DNA from: Auraticoccus cholistanensis
GTDB lineage: Bacteria; Actinomycetota; Actinomycetes; Propionibacteriales; Propionibacteriaceae
Assembly (NCBI RefSeq): GCF_009742705.1
Contig: NZ_WPCU01000004.1
Span: forward strand, 697,726-761,725
Length of the DNA stretch: 64,000 nucleotides
Reading direction: 5' to 3'
Shown here: positions 1 to 9,606 of the stretch, piece by piece
Layout: every line of letters begins with the position of its first letter
How positions within the stretch are numbered: position 1 is the stretch's first letter
Notes under the pieces: generated by a model
The model's database searches: none
Seen by the model: the letters and a program-made list of their open reading frames with translations, nothing else
Told to the model about the DNA's origin: nothing
Translations under genes and position numbers: made by a program

Positions 1-1729
1 CCGCGGTGGCCAGCACGTCGTCCTCGTTGTACTGCAGCACCCGGGTGCGGGCGAGCTCGCGGACCTCCTCGGTCGCGCCGTGGACGGCCTCGCCGAACCA
101 GCGCTGGGAGTTCAGGCCGCCGGGGTCGTCGTCACGCCAGCGGAACCCCGCACCCGTGCTGGCCACCACCTTCAACCCCAGGCCGTGCACCCCGAAGAGG
201 TGGTCGCGGACCACGGCGAACAGGTCGACGAAGCAGCGGCTGGCGTCGTCGCGGGCCCACCGCAGCACGGTACCGGCCGGGGACCGGGCCGCCTCGGCCC
301 GCTCGGCGAGCTGGCCGATCCGCACCGTCTCGTAGTCGCTGTAGTGGTAGACCAGCACCGACCGCTCGCCGCCGACGAGGTCGCGCAGCCAGCTCAGCGC
401 GCGGCGCGCGAGCTCCAGCTCGCCTTCCGCGTCGAGGTCGTCCCAGGCGACGAAGGAGCGGAACTCGCTGCTGCCGCTGACGGTGTCGTTGACCAGGAAG
501 CCCCACAGGTAGACGCGGTCCTCGGCCGAGGTCTCGATGTCGAGGTCGATCTCGAGCTCCGCGCCCGGGATCTTCACCGGTCCGGACTCGAGCCGCTCCA
601 GCGTGACCCCGGCGCTGATCAGCTGGGCCCGCCGGGCGGTGATCCGCAGCCGGCGCTCCGCCTGCGAGCGGTGCGCCACCTCCGGCAGGTAGCGGGGGAG
701 CAGCTCGTCGAGGTCGGCCTCGGCCAGCGCGCGGGTGGTGCTGACGCCCAGCGAGCGGAGCACGCTGATCTCGCGGACGTCCAGCGGCGCCTTGGCGATC
801 CGCAGGCTGATGTCCTCCGCGTCGAGCTGGGGGCGGCAGTGCTCCCACCACTGGCAGCGGTCGCACTCGTCGATCTTGATCGGGTGCACCATCGGCTGCA
901 CCCCCGGCTCCCCGAGCCGGCGGGCCCGGCTGGCCACCGACACCCGGAAGCCGTGCTCGTGGTCGTAGCGCTCCAGCCCCGAGCGCAGCCGCCAGCCCCC
1001 GGCGGTGCGCCGGGAGAAGGTGCGGAACCGCGGCTCGGCCAGCGGCAGCCAGGTCACCCCGACCGGTTCGTCGGTGCCCACCAACCCGGCCCAGGGCGCC
1101 CCCGCCGCAGCGCAGCCGCAGGCCTCGAGCAGCCGCCAGAAGTGCGCCAGCTGCAGCACGTCGCGCTCCCGGCGGGCGTTGCGGAAGCTCCAGCCCGGGA
1201 CGGCCTCCGAGCCGGCCAGCGCCGGCTGCGCCAGCGGGGCGACCCGCAGCAGGTCGGCGTCGGCGGGCACCGAGCGCTGCTCGCGCACCTTGTGCCCCTT
1301 GACCAGCACCGGCAGGTAGCCCGGACGCCCGTCCGCGGTGTCGGCGCCGCGCACCAGCACGTCGCAGCGTCCGACCCGGTGGCCCTCGTGGTCGGCGGGC
1401 AGCTCGGCCCCCAGCAGCACCGGCGCACCGGCGGCCATCGCCGCCCGGCAGCGCTCCACCCGCTCGGCCAGCGGCTCGTCGAGCCCGCGCAGGTCGAGCG
1501 CGCCGGGCAGCGCGGCCAGGGTGTCGCTGACCTGGGCGCGCCACTCCTCGGTGCCGGCGAAGAGCTCGCGCAGCGCCTCGTCCGGCGCCGGGGCGGCGAA
1601 GACCCCGGTGATCCGCGGGTCGTGGCTGTTCTGGGTCTTCACCGGGCAGCTCGGGGCCGCCCACGGACCCAGCAGCACCCCCCGGCCCGGGTCGGGCCGG
1701 CCTGGTGGACCCGCCGGCTGCTCGCTCAT
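1..1729 (-). CDS. RecB-like / RNase H-like putative nuclease (TM0106-type), 3' end cut by window edge
   Basis: The reading frame is open from the ATG at 1729 to base 1, so about 576 residues are visible and the C-terminus is missing. A Cys-rich motif [10 protein letters not shown] near residue 285-295 resembles the Fe-S/zinc cysteines of RecB-family nucleases. From about residue 390 there is an RNase H/YprB-like exonuclease domain: [10 protein letters not shown] carries the first acidic pair, and QYNEDDV near residue 566 matches the exonuclease III-type motif. This arrangement is that of predicted TM0106-family RecB nucleases. The ATG overlaps the menG stop (ATGA), so the gene is probably translated by coupling to menG. 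A role in DNA or RNA processing is inferred from the family; the substrate is unknown. Whether a helicase domain follows cannot be seen. Confidence 0.8.
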   Translation of the reverse strand, partial: MSEQPAGPPGRPDPGRGVLLGPWAAPSCPVKTQNSHDPRITGVFAAPAPDEALRELFAGTEEWRAQVSDTLAALPGALDLRGLDEPLAERVERCRAAMAAGAPVLLGAELPADHEGHRVGRCDVLVRGADTADGRPGYLPVLVKGHKVREQRSVPADADLLRVAPLAQPALAGSEAVPGWSFRNARRERDVLQLAHFWRLLEACGCAAAGAPWAGLVGTDEPVGVTWLPLAEPRFRTFSRRTAGGWRLRSGLERYDHEHGFRVSVASRARRLGEPGVQPMVHPIKIDECDRCQWWEHCRPQLDAEDISLRIAKAPLDVREISVLRSLGVSTTRALAEADLDELLPRYLPEVAHRSQAERRLRITARRAQLISAGVTLERLESGPVKIPGAELEIDLDIETSAEDRVYLWGFLVNDTVSGSSEFRSFVAWDDLDAEGELELARRALSWLRDLVGGERSVLVYHYSDYETVRIGQLAERAEAARSPAGTVLRWARDDASRCFVDLFAVVRDHLFGVHGLGLKVVASTGAGFRWRDDDPGGLNSQRWFGEAVHGATEEVRELARTRVLQYNEDDVLATA

Positions 1730-2427
1730 GCCACGGCGCGGTGCAGCGCGACGATCCCGCCGCTCAGGTTCCGCCAGCCCACGTCGGACCAGCCGGCCGA
1801 GGCGATCATCGCCGCCAGCCGCCGCTGGTCGGGCCAGGCCAGGATCGACTCGGCCAGGTACTCGTAGGCGACGGGGTTGGACGAGACCGCCCGCGCCACC
1901 CGGGGCAGCGCCGCCACCAGGTAGTTGCGGTACACCGAGCGCAGCACCGGCACCACCGGCGAGCTGAACTCGCAGATCACCAGCCGCCCGCCGGGGCGGG
2001 TGACCCGGCGCAGCTCGGCCAGCGCCTCCTCGGTGCTCTCGACGTTGCGCAGCCCGAAGGAGATCGTGACGGCGTCGAAGGCCCCGTCGGCGAAGGGCAG
2101 GGCGAGGGCGTCGCCGGCCACGAAGGGCAGGTCGGGCTGGCGGCGCTTGCCCACCGCCAGCATGCCGAGGGAGAGGTCGGTGGGGACCACCAGGGCGCCG
2201 GCGTCGGCGAAGGGACGGCTGGACGTCCCCGTGCCGGCGGCCAGGTCGAGCACCCGCTGGCCCGGTCGCGGGTCGACCGAGCGGCGCACCAGCCGCCGCC
2301 AGCGCCGGTCCTGGCCCAGGGAGAGGATGTCGTTGGTGGCGTCGTAGCGCTCGGCCACGTGGTCGAACATCGCCGAGACGTCGGAACGCCGCTTGGCCAG
2401 TGTGGCGCGGGAGGTCTGTCTCGGCAC
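1726..2427 (-). CDS. menG: Demethylmenaquinone methyltransferase MenG/UbiE
   Basis: A 233-residue class I SAM-dependent methyltransferase that would perform the last step of menaquinone synthesis, C-methylation of demethylmenaquinone. The N-terminus (SRATLAKRR, then [14 protein letters not shown]) is the usual UbiE/MenG start. DLAAGTG is the SAM-binding motif I, followed by [14 protein letters not shown] and SFGLRNV, which are characteristic of this family. The start chosen is GTG at 2427, where homology begins; the internal ATG at the MFDHV position would remove conserved residues. It is divergent from the ABC transporter genes and 4-nt coupled to the downstream nuclease. It fits functionally with menF and the geranylgeranyl reductase gene a few kb away. 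Confidence 0.93.
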   Translation of the reverse strand: MPRQTSRATLAKRRSDVSAMFDHVAERYDATNDILSLGQDRRWRRLVRRSVDPRPGQRVLDLAAGTGTSSRPFADAGALVVPTDLSLGMLAVGKRRQPDLPFVAGDALALPFADGAFDAVTISFGLRNVESTEEALAELRRVTRPGGRLVICEFSSPVVPVLRSVYRNYLVAALPRVARAVSSNPVAYEYLAESILAWPDQRRLAAMIASAGWSDVGWRNLSGGIVALHRAVA

Positions 2428-2493
2428 GTGTGGGATTCTGCCACGTGGTCCTGACAGGACCGCCGGTTGCGAGCAGGAGGCAGGATCGAGCCC

Positions 2494-3138
2494 ATGGCCA
2501 GGAAGAGCACCGTGCTGAAGGTGTCCAAGCTGAGGCGCGCCTACGGGCCCGTCACCATCGTCGAGGACTTCAGCCTCGAGGTGCGGGCGGGGGAGGCGGT
2601 GGCGCTCACCGGCCGCAACGGGTCCGGCAAGTCCACGGTGCTGCGGTGCCTGGTCGGCGCCGACCGTCCCGACGAGGGCACCGTCGAGGTGTGCGGCCAC
2701 CCGGTGGTGGAGACCTCGGCCCGCACCCGCCGCGACGTGGCGACCGTGATCGACGACCTGGACTTCTTCCCCGACCTGTCGGTGGTGGAGCACCTGGACC
2801 TGCTGGCGCGGGCCCACGGCGTCCCCGACGCCGACGGGGTGGTGGACGAGGTGCTGGAGCAGGTGCAGCTGGTGCCGCAGTCCGGCCAGCTGCCGGGCAC
2901 GCTGTCCTCCGGCCAGCGGCGCCGGCTCGGGCTGGCCACCGCCTTCGTCCGGCCCCGTGAGCTGCTGGTGCTGGACGAGCCCGAGGCGCGCCTCGACGTC
3001 GAGGGCGTCACGTGGCTGGCCAACCGGCTGCGGGCCGAGCGGCAGGACGGCCTGGCCATCGTCTTCGCCAGCCACGAGCCCAGCCTGGTGGACACCGTGG
3101 CCACCCGGGTGGTCGAGCTCGGAGCGCCGCGCGGATGA
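2494..3138 (+). CDS. ABC transporter ATP-binding protein
   Basis: A 214-residue ABC ATPase. Walker A is GRNGSGKST (about residues 40-48), the signature is LSSGQRRRL (about 137), Walker B is LLVLDEP (about 157) and the switch histidine lies in ASHEPS (about 193). It has a single nucleotide-binding domain and no membrane segment, so it must pair with a permease; the next gene overlaps it by 4 nt and encodes one. The ATG at 2494 was chosen because the ABC fold begins right after it; an AGGAGG at 2475-2480 sits somewhat far upstream (13 nt). The substrate cannot be assigned. The single-NBD plus large-permease arrangement suggests an exporter rather than an importer. Confidence 0.9.
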   Translation: MARKSTVLKVSKLRRAYGPVTIVEDFSLEVRAGEAVALTGRNGSGKSTVLRCLVGADRPDEGTVEVCGHPVVETSARTRRDVATVIDDLDFFPDLSVVEHLDLLARAHGVPDADGVVDEVLEQVQLVPQSGQLPGTLSSGQRRRLGLATAFVRPRELLVLDEPEARLDVEGVTWLANRLRAERQDGLAIVFASHEPSLVDTVATRVVELGAPRG

Positions 3139-4955
3139 GCGGGGAGGAACGAGCCGGCACGCCCGAGCCCGAGGTGGAGGCCGCGGCGGAGGGCGCCTCC
3201 GACGCCGCCCCCGAGGACCCGGGGCCCGCCCTGCCGCCGGCGGTGACGGCCAAGGGGAGGCGCAGGCGGCGCAAGCAGCCGGCGCCGCCGCCGCGCGAGG
3301 AGGCCCTCACCGAGCGGCCGCTGGCGCTGTCCGGGCAGCCGCTGCCGGAGCCGGAGCAGCCGGTGCCGGTCACCAGGATCGCCTTCGACGACTGCGTCCC
3401 CGCCGACGAGCGCGAGCTGCTGCGGCTGATGCGGGACTGGCGGCGCGGACGGGCTACCCGCAAGCTGACCGAGGTGGTCTCCGACGCCTACGTGATGGTG
3501 TTCGGGGTGCTGATGGTCACCGCGATGGCGGTGAACGTGGTGCTGCAGGTGCAGACGAACGTCTCGGCCTGCACCACCGTGGCCTGCACCTCCGCCCGCT
3601 CCTACCTGCCGTGGGTCACCGGCGCGCTGTCCGCCGCGCTGGCGCTGTCGATGGCCCGGCTCTTCGGGCCCGTGCTGGCCTCCTCCGCCGAGGGGTCGTG
3701 GCTGATGTCGACGCCGATCCGCCGGTCGCGGCTGCTGCGTCCCCGGCTGGTGGCCGCGCTGGTCGTCGCGCTGCTGGCGGGCGCACTGCTGGCGGTGCTG
3801 GCCACCCTGCTCTCCGGTGCGGGTGCGGACGAGGTGACGGCCTGGACGGTGGCCACCGGTCTGCTGGCCACCGGCATGACCGCCTTCGCCGCCACCCAGC
3901 AGGTCGCCGACCACAGCGCCCCGGCCCGCTGGGGCGCGCGGCTGTTCGCACTGGCCGGGCTGGGCGTGCTGGGCCTGGTGGTGGCGCTCTCCGCCGGTTG
4001 GACCACCGTGCGGCTGCCCGGGGCGGAGCAGGTCGAGGTCGCGCTGGTCGTCGGCGCCGTCGGGCTGCTGCTCACCCTCGGCTGCGGACTCCTGGCCAAC
4101 GCGCGGCTGGAGAAGATCCCGCGGCTGCGGCTGATGAGCGGCGGGTCGCTGGCCGCCGGGCTCTCCGGCGCCTTCTACGCCCTGGACCTCGGGCTGATCC
4201 ACGACATCGTGGTGGAGCGCCGGGCCACCGAGCGCGGCCACGTCCGCGCGATGCGGGGCAGCGGCACCGGCACCACCGCGCTGGTGCTGCGGGAGCTGCA
4301 GCGCACCTCGCGCTCGCCGGCCGCGGTCCCGGCCGTGCTGGCCACCGTGGTGGTGCCCTACGCCGCCGACGCGCTGGGGCTGGCCTCGATCGCCCCCTTC
4401 CTCGGCGGGCTGGCCGTCTTCCTCACCCTCATCCCGCTGACCGGCGGGCTGCGGGTGCTGACCCGCAACAGCGGTCTGGCCCGCACGCTGCCCTTCACCA
4501 CCGGCCAGATCCGGCTGGCCACCGTCGCCGTGCCGGCCGCGGTGGCGCTGGTCTGGGCCGTCGCCTCCACCGCCGCCTTCGTCGGCTTCGGCGAGGGGGC
4601 CGTCCCCCGGTCCGTGCCCGGGGCGCTGCTGGTGTCGCTGGTCACCGCCGCGGCCGGGCTGATGGGGGCCGTCCGCTGGACCACGGCCAAGCCGGTCAAC
4701 TGGAGCGCGCCGATGGCCTCCACCCCCGCCGGTGCGTTCCCGCCCGGTCTGGTCACCGCCCCGATCCGCGGCATCGACATGGTGCTGCTGATCACCGCGC
4801 CGGTGCTGCTGGGCCTGTCCACCGTCTGGTCGCTCGTCGTGCTCGCGATCGTCGCCCTGGTGCTGCTCGGCGGCTTCAGCGGGGAGGGCCTGCGCGCCAC
4901 CCAGGAGCAGCAGCGCCGCGAGCTGGAGAAGATGCGCCAGCAGCAGCGCCGCTGA
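3135..4955 (+). CDS. Large ABC-type membrane permease (DUF6297-like)
   Basis: A 606-residue polytopic membrane protein whose ATG overlaps the stop of the ATPase gene (ATGA), so the two are almost certainly co-translated and form one transporter. The first ~75 residues are Pro/Glu/Arg-rich and soluble. From about residue 115 onward there are repeated hydrophobic spans, roughly 10-12 in total, ending in a charged Q/R-rich tail. Length and pairing resemble actinobacterial DUF6297 ABC permeases, but this is recognition by overall character rather than a diagnostic motif. The substrate is unknown. Palindromic element copy A lies directly downstream. Confidence 0.75.
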   Translation: MSGEERAGTPEPEVEAAAEGASDAAPEDPGPALPPAVTAKGRRRRRKQPAPPPREEALTERPLALSGQPLPEPEQPVPVTRIAFDDCVPADERELLRLMRDWRRGRATRKLTEVVSDAYVMVFGVLMVTAMAVNVVLQVQTNVSACTTVACTSARSYLPWVTGALSAALALSMARLFGPVLASSAEGSWLMSTPIRRSRLLRPRLVAALVVALLAGALLAVLATLLSGAGADEVTAWTVATGLLATGMTAFAATQQVADHSAPARWGARLFALAGLGVLGLVVALSAGWTTVRLPGAEQVEVALVVGAVGLLLTLGCGLLANARLEKIPRLRLMSGGSLAAGLSGAFYALDLGLIHDIVVERRATERGHVRAMRGSGTGTTALVLRELQRTSRSPAAVPAVLATVVVPYAADALGLASIAPFLGGLAVFLTLIPLTGGLRVLTRNSGLARTLPFTTGQIRLATVAVPAAVALVWAVASTAAFVGFGEGAVPRSVPGALLVSLVTAAAGLMGAVRWTTAKPVNWSAPMASTPAGAFPPGLVTAPIRGIDMVLLITAPVLLGLSTVWSLVVLAIVALVLLGGFSGEGLRATQEQQRRELEKMRQQQRR

Positions 4956-5013
4956 CGGGCCCCCGCCCCGCCCGTCCCCCCGGCCCGCCCGTCCACCCGC
5001 CCGGCCCCTGGAC

Positions 5014-5283
5014 GCGTGTATGTCGTCCCGGTCACGCCCGGCGTGTCGCGGCGTGTCGTGATGTTCGCGGGCGACGGGCGACACGTTCTCAGGGGCGCCC
5101 GTCGTCACCTCCGGGCCGGCCGCTCCCGGGTGGTGCGGGCGGCGTCGAGGACGGGAGCGGGTGGCCACCGCCGGCTGCTCGGAGCGAGCTGCGGCGCCTC
5201 GGCCCTGCAGACGTGTACGCCGTCGGACACGGACACCGCGACACACCGCGACACGCCGACCGTGACCCAGACGACATACACGC
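5014..5283. repeat. Intergenic inverted-repeat element, copy A
   Basis: A 270-bp element. The left arm (5014-5095) and right arm (5203-5283, reverse complement) are about 82 nt each and align along most of their length. Both begin GCGTGTATGTCGTC and end near CAGGG. Between them lie about 107 bp of unconserved sequence. Two further copies with the same arms occur at 28927-29151 and 47507-47753. No convincing coding frame crosses it. It fills the gap between the permease gene and the broken VOC gene, both on the plus strand. It could be a REP/BIME-like or MITE-like element or a structured RNA locus; the sequence does not decide. Confidence 0.85.
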
Positions 5284-5333
5284 GGGCAGGGGAGGGGTGC
5301 GCGGGTGGCACGGCGGGGCGGTTGGATGGTCCG

Positions 5334-5677
5334 GTGCGAGTGGAGCGGGTGGTCCCCGACCTGACCGTGACCGACCTCGAGGGCGCCGTCGCGGCGCACC
5401 GCGACGTGCTGGGGTGGTCGGTGCTCATGGACCACGGCTGGATCGTGACGCTGGGGGACGGCGAGGGCCACCAGCTCAGCCTCCTGACGGCGGACGCCTC
5501 CGCTCCGGTCAACCCCGCGGTGTCGGTCTTCGTCGACGACGTGGAGGAGGCGCTGCGACGGGCGACCGCTGCTGGTCTGGAGATCGTCCACCCCTGACCG
5601 AGGAGCCGTGGGGAGTCACCCGCTTCTTCTACCGCGACGCCCACGGCAACGTGGTCAACGTGGGCACCCACACCTGA
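5334..5677 (+). pseudogene. VOC/glyoxalase-family protein, apparent frameshift
   Basis: The frame from GTG 5334 encodes a short VOC domain (VVPDLTVTDLEGAVAAHRDVLGW, then a beta-strand-rich core) that stops at TGA 5595-5597 after LEIVHP. The next frame immediately continues the family's C-terminal signature, LTEEPWGVTRFFYRDAHG then NVVNVGTH, and ends at 5677. The break lies in a C run (CACCCCTG); one extra C would restore a continuous protein of about 114 residues. It is therefore a recent pseudogene or a sequencing/assembly indel. VOC proteins of this size are usually metal-dependent dioxygenase- or resistance-like proteins of varied function, so no substrate can be given. Confidence 0.75.
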
Positions 5678-5700
5678 CCCCCGGGCGGGGAGGGTGCGCG

Positions 5701-6384
5701 TCAGCCGACGTAGCGGCGGCGGACGGAGGGGTCCACCTTCTCCACGGCGAGCCGGACGGCGGCCCGGGGCATCGTGGCGGCGTGCCGGTCGAGGAACGAG
5801 CTCAGCAGCAGGGGCACCCGCTCGCCGGCGTGCTTGAGGAAGATCCCGACGGCCTGGTGCACCACCGGCTCGGGGTCGGCGGCCAGCGCGGCCACCACCG
5901 CGAACCCGCCGGCCAGGTCGGACTCGGAGCCGGAGCGGACGAAGTACAGCGGCGCCGTGGCGGCGGTGCGGCGCCGCAGCGGCTGGGGGGAACGGGCCAG
6001 CTCGTGCAGCAGGCCGACGTCGCCGCCCACCAGCGGCGCCCCCACCACCCGGGGTGCGGCCCGGTCGACCATGTCCCAGGTGGTGATCCGGTCGTGGCGG
6101 CGCAGGTACAGCTCCGACAGCGCCCGGTCGCCCAGCGCCTCCCGCGCCTTGAAGTCCAGCACGCAGCAGGCGGCCATCCTCGGCTCGTAGGCGGGCTCGT
6201 CCAGCAGCCGCTCCACCTCCTCCAGCGGCATGCTGCGGGCCTCCGCGGCCACCGTGAACAGGTCACGCATCCGCATCCCGATGGCCGGCTCGTCCGGGGC
6301 CAGCCGACGCCGCACCCTGGGCAGCTCCTCGGGGTCGGCGAGCGACTCCAGCCGGGCCACCACCGCGCTGGCCGTGGTGCTCAC
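5701..6384 (-). CDS. HEAT-like repeat protein, DNA alkylation repair (AlkD)-like
   Basis: A 227-residue, alpha-helix-rich protein. Segments such as MRMRDLFTVAAEAR, DFKAREAL and ITTWDMVDRAAP, followed by helical repeats to the C-terminal DPSVRRRYVG, match the AlkD-like DNA glycosylase/HEAT-repeat family. WDMVD resembles the conserved Trp-Asp region used by AlkD-type enzymes. The start is GTG at 6384, which overlaps the menF stop (GTGA), so it is translationally coupled to menF although no metabolic link is obvious. Function is inferred from family resemblance: removal of alkylated bases, or a non-catalytic relative. Confidence 0.75.
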   Translation of the reverse strand: MSTTASAVVARLESLADPEELPRVRRRLAPDEPAIGMRMRDLFTVAAEARSMPLEEVERLLDEPAYEPRMAACCVLDFKAREALGDRALSELYLRRHDRITTWDMVDRAAPRVVGAPLVGGDVGLLHELARSPQPLRRRTAATAPLYFVRSGSESDLAGGFAVVAALAADPEPVVHQAVGIFLKHAGERVPLLLSSFLDRHAATMPRAAVRLAVEKVDPSVRRRYVG

Positions 6385-7700
6385 CGGACCACCGCCCGCA
6401 GCGCGTCCCGCATCGGCACCAGCTTCGCCTCGGACTCGGCGACCTCGGCGTCGGGGTCGGAGTCGGCCACGATGCCGCAGCCGGCGTACAGGTGCAGGGT
6501 GGTCGGGTCGGCCGTGTCGAGCTGGCCGCAGCGCAGGGCGATCGCGAAAGCGCCGTCGCCGTGGGCGTCGACCCAGCCGACGGGTCCGGAGTAGCGCCCC
6601 CGGTCCAGCTCCTCCAGCTCGGCGACCAGCTCCCGGGCCACCTCGGTCGGGGTGCCGCACACCGCGGCGCTCGGGTGCAGGGCCGCGACCAGCTCCAGCA
6701 CCGACGTGCCCGCAGCCGCGACCGCGGTGACGTCGGTGGCCAGGTGCAGCACGTTCGGCAGCTCCAGCACGTAGGGGGCGTCGGGCACGTTCATGCCGGT
6801 GCAGAAGGGGCTGAGCGCCTCCGCCACCGAGGCCACCGCGTACTCGTGCTCCTGCAGGTCCTTGGAGGAGGACGCCAGCGCGGTGGCCAGCGTCTCGGGG
6901 GTGGTCGCGCCGTGCACGCCGATGGTGCCGGCCAGCACCCGCGACGTCACCAGGCCGTCCTCGCGGCGCACCAGCATCTCGGGGCTGGCGCCCACCAGAC
7001 CGTCGACCAGGAAGGTCCAGCAGCGGGGGTACTGCTCGTGCAGCCGGCGGGCCAGCCGGCCCAGCGGCAGCGGGCGGTCGGCCACGGCCGCCACCTGGCG
7101 GGCCAGCACCACCTTGTCCAGCTCGCCGGCCAGGATCCGCTTGACGCCCTGGGCCACCCGGTCGGCCCAGCCGTCGGCGTCCAGGCTCCCGGCCCGCTCG
7201 CTCACGGTGAGCGGCTCGGTCACGCCGGCCCGCTCCGTCCCGGCGGCGGGCAGCCCCGCCAGCAGCTCCTCGCGCCCGCGCGGCGGCCGGGCGAAGGGGC
7301 GTCCGGCGACCTCGACCAGCGTCGTGACGCCGTGGCGGTGCACCAGCGTCCACTCCGGCAGCACCAGCACCGGCAGCGCCCGGGTGCGCGCCGGGTCGAA
7401 GCAGAACGAGCCGAAGGCGGTGGCGGGCACCCCGGAGCTGTCTTCGGCCTCCTCCAGCCGCTCGACCACAGAGGCCCACCAGCCGGCCGCGTCGGCGACA
7501 CCCTGCCCCGGCTCGGCGGCCCACCGGGCGGCCTCGCCGCCGGCCACCGCCGCGTCCGGGCCGCGCAGCCAGGCCTGCTCCACCCCGGCCGCGGGACCGG
7601 CCTCCAGCAGCGCCAGCAGGTCGTCGAGGCCGACCTCGGCCAGCTCCGTGCTGCGGACGAACAGGGGGGTGGAGCTGTGCACGAGCAGGGGAGCGACCAC
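6381..7700 (-). CDS. menF: Isochorismate synthase MenF
   Basis: A 439-residue chorismate-binding enzyme converting chorismate to isochorismate, the entry step of menaquinone synthesis. The N-terminal half is variable as in the family. The C-terminal half carries the conserved blocks: LDKVVLARQV, GASPEMLVRR, SRVLAGT, SSKDLQEHEYAV, HPSAAVCGTPT, GRYSGPVGWVDAHGDG and AGCGIVADSDPDAE. The lysine in DKVVLAR is typical of isochorismate synthases. A salicylate synthase or EntC-like siderophore role is possible in principle, but menG nearby and no siderophore genes favour menaquinone. It is divergent from the geranylgeranyl reductase gene, with a ~210-bp shared intergenic region. Confidence 0.92.
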   Translation of the reverse strand: MVAPLLVHSSTPLFVRSTELAEVGLDDLLALLEAGPAAGVEQAWLRGPDAAVAGGEAARWAAEPGQGVADAAGWWASVVERLEEAEDSSGVPATAFGSFCFDPARTRALPVLVLPEWTLVHRHGVTTLVEVAGRPFARPPRGREELLAGLPAAGTERAGVTEPLTVSERAGSLDADGWADRVAQGVKRILAGELDKVVLARQVAAVADRPLPLGRLARRLHEQYPRCWTFLVDGLVGASPEMLVRREDGLVTSRVLAGTIGVHGATTPETLATALASSSKDLQEHEYAVASVAEALSPFCTGMNVPDAPYVLELPNVLHLATDVTAVAAAGTSVLELVAALHPSAAVCGTPTEVARELVAELEELDRGRYSGPVGWVDAHGDGAFAIALRCGQLDTADPTTLHLYAGCGIVADSDPDAEVAESEAKLVPMRDALRAVVR

Positions 7701-7861
7701 GCGCGCAGCCTACGCCCGCGCGACGGGGGCGCCGGCCGACCACCGGCCGGCCGGTAGCGATTTAGAGCACCGTCGCGTTGCGATATTCGCTCCACCATTC
7801 GCGCTCCGACAAGGGGGGACGCTCCCGGCACGGCCGTGTGCACTCCGGGTGCCGGTGTGCC

Positions 7862-7867
7862 TAGACT
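7862..7867 (+). promoter_or_regulatory. Putative -10 box for the geranylgeranyl reductase gene
   Basis: TAGACT at 7862-7867 matches the actinobacterial TANNNT -10 consensus and lies about 45 bp before the ATG at 7911, with an AGGAGA Shine-Dalgarno at 7899-7904. The same hexamer appears as a -10 box elsewhere in this window (52393 and 61596). No clear -35 box is seen. The remainder of the 7701-7910 gap holds a near-palindrome gcgatattcgc around 7778-7788 and repeated ATTCGC motifs that could bind a regulator of the divergent pair. Confidence 0.5.
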
Positions 7868-7910
7868 GACCGAGGTAGTGAACGATTTCACGAGCAGCAG
7901 GAGAGATCCC

Positions 7911-9188
7911 ATGCCCAGCACCCCGGAGGGGGTCGTCGACGCCGACGTGGTCGTGGTGGGAGCCGGCCCGGCCGGCTCGGCCACCGCGACCCACCTGGCG
8001 CGTCGCGGGCTGGAGGTCGCCCTGCTCGAGAAGACGAGCTTCCCCCGCGAGAAGGTCTGCGGCGACGGGCTCACCCCCCGCGCCACCCGCCAGCTGATCC
8101 GCCTGGGCATCGACACCTCCGAGGCCGCCGGCTGGCGGCACAACAAGGGGCTGCGCATCTACGGCGGCGGCGGTCAGCCGTTCCTGCTCGACTGGCCCGA
8201 CCTGTCCGACTTCCCGCCCTACGGCCTGGTGCGTCCCCGGTCCGACTTCGACGACCTGCTGGCCCGCAACGCGGTCTCGGCCGGCGCCACCCTGTACGAG
8301 CAGGCCAACGTGACCGAGCCCGTGCTCGACGAGCGCACCGGGCGCATCGTCGGCGTCCGCTGCAAGGACGGCCGCCGGTTCCGCGCCCCGCTGGTGGTCG
8401 CGGCCGACGGCAACTCCACCCGGCTGAGCCTGGCGATGGGCATCGCCAAGCGCGACGACCGCCCGATGGGGGTCGCGGTCCGCACCTACTACACCTCCCC
8501 GCGCACCGACGACGACTACCTCGAGTCCTGGCTGGAGCTGTGGGACGGCCCGCCGGGGGCGTCGAACCTGCTGCCCGGCTACGGCTGGATCTTCGGCATG
8601 GGCGACGGCACCTCCAACGTGGGCCTCGGCATCCTCAACACCTCCTCGGCCTTCGGCAAGACCGACTACCGGGCGTTGCTCAAGGCGTGGCTCGACACCA
8701 CGCCGGAGGAGTGGGGCTACCGCGACGAGAACATGACCGCACCGGTGCGCGGCGCCGCGCTGCCGATGGGCTTCAACCGCCAGCCGCACTACGACCGGGG
8801 CCTGCTGCTGGTCGGCGACGCCGGCGGCATGGTCAACCCGTTCAACGGCGAGGGCATCGCCTACGCCCTGGAGGCCGGCGAGTACGCCGCGGACGCGATG
8901 ACCGAGGCGCACCGCCGTGGCGTGGGCACGCCCAGCGCGGAGCGGGCGCTGCAGGGCTACCCGGCCCGGCTCAAGGCAGAGCTCGGCGGCTACTACCGTC
9001 TCGGCGGCGTGTTCGTGAAGCTGATCGGCAACCCGCAGGTGATGCGGCTGTGCACCCGCTACGGGCTGCCGCGGCGGACGCTGATGCGCTTCACCCTCAA
9101 GCTGCTGGCCAACCTGACCGACGCCCGCGACGGCGACGCGATGGACAAGGTGATCAACCAGCTGTCCCGACTGGCACCGGCGGCGTAG
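7911..9188 (+). CDS. Geranylgeranyl reductase family flavoprotein (MenJ-like)
   Basis: A 425-residue FAD-dependent oxidoreductase. The N-terminus has the Rossmann motif DVVVVGAGPAGSATA, followed by RRGLEVALLEK and EKVCGDGLTPRA, a signature of the geranylgeranyl reductase/halogenase superfamily. The second FAD motif is LLVGDAGGMVNPFNGEGI. In mycobacteria the related MenJ partially saturates the menaquinone side chain. The position here, between menF/menG and the nuo operon and with a polyprenyl synthase at the far end, supports that role. Saturation of other isoprenoid lipids is the main alternative. ATG 7911 has an AGGAGA ribosome-binding site; the upstream in-frame extension lacks homology. 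Confidence 0.85.
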   Translation: MPSTPEGVVDADVVVVGAGPAGSATATHLARRGLEVALLEKTSFPREKVCGDGLTPRATRQLIRLGIDTSEAAGWRHNKGLRIYGGGGQPFLLDWPDLSDFPPYGLVRPRSDFDDLLARNAVSAGATLYEQANVTEPVLDERTGRIVGVRCKDGRRFRAPLVVAADGNSTRLSLAMGIAKRDDRPMGVAVRTYYTSPRTDDDYLESWLELWDGPPGASNLLPGYGWIFGMGDGTSNVGLGILNTSSAFGKTDYRALLKAWLDTTPEEWGYRDENMTAPVRGAALPMGFNRQPHYDRGLLLVGDAGGMVNPFNGEGIAYALEAGEYAADAMTEAHRRGVGTPSAERALQGYPARLKAELGGYYRLGGVFVKLIGNPQVMRLCTRYGLPRRTLMRFTLKLLANLTDARDGDAMDKVINQLSRLAPAA

Positions 9189-9236
9189 GGACTCGACCGG
9201 CATGAGCAGCGGGGCTTCGACGGAGAGGCAGGTGCG

Positions 9237-9599
9237 GTGAACGACGTCTACACACCCATCGTCGTGCTGTTGGCGATCGCGGCCGCGTTCGTGGCGGTCA
9301 GCGTGGTCACCAGCGTGCTGGTCGGGCCGCGCCGCTACAACCGCGCCAAGTACGAGTCCTACGAGTGCGGCATCCAGCCCACGCCGCACGCCGTCGGCGG
9401 CGGCCGGGTGCCGATGAAGTACTACATCACCGCCATGCTCTTCATCGTCTTCGACATCGAGATCGTCTTCCTGTACCCGTGGGCGGTCAGCTTCGACCAG
9501 CTCGGCACCTTCGCCCTGGTCGAGATGGTGCTGTTCGTGCTGACCGTCTTCATCGCCTACGTGTACGTGCTGCGTCGAGGGGGCCTCGAGTGGGACTGA
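9237..9599 (+). CDS. nuoA: NADH-quinone oxidoreductase subunit A
   Basis: A 120-residue membrane subunit of complex I with three predicted transmembrane helices. The family loop is intact: [11 protein letters not shown], with the conserved Cys and Glu/Asp of the first loop, then [24 protein letters not shown] and a C-terminal helix ending RRGGLEWD. The start is GTG at 9237, 48 nt after the preceding stop. It is the first gene of a complete nuoA-N operon; NuoA contributes to the quinone-binding junction with NuoH and NuoJ. Confidence 0.96.
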   Translation: MNDVYTPIVVLLAIAAAFVAVSVVTSVLVGPRRYNRAKYESYECGIQPTPHAVGGGRVPMKYYITAMLFIVFDIEIVFLYPWAVSFDQLGTFALVEMVLFVLTVFIAYVYVLRRGGLEWD

Positions 9600-9606
9600 C
9601 CTGTGC

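Noticed and set aside
5014..5330. Coding frames running through element copy A into the VOC gene
   Set aside because: The frames are open only because of GC-rich composition. They have no homology before GTG 5334, and the corresponding arms in copies B and C are not kept in a common frame.
5585..5600. Programmed ribosomal frameshifting in the VOC gene
   Set aside because: The C run alone is not a recognised slippery signal here, and no stimulatory structure or known precedent in VOC proteins supports it. An indel is the simpler reading.
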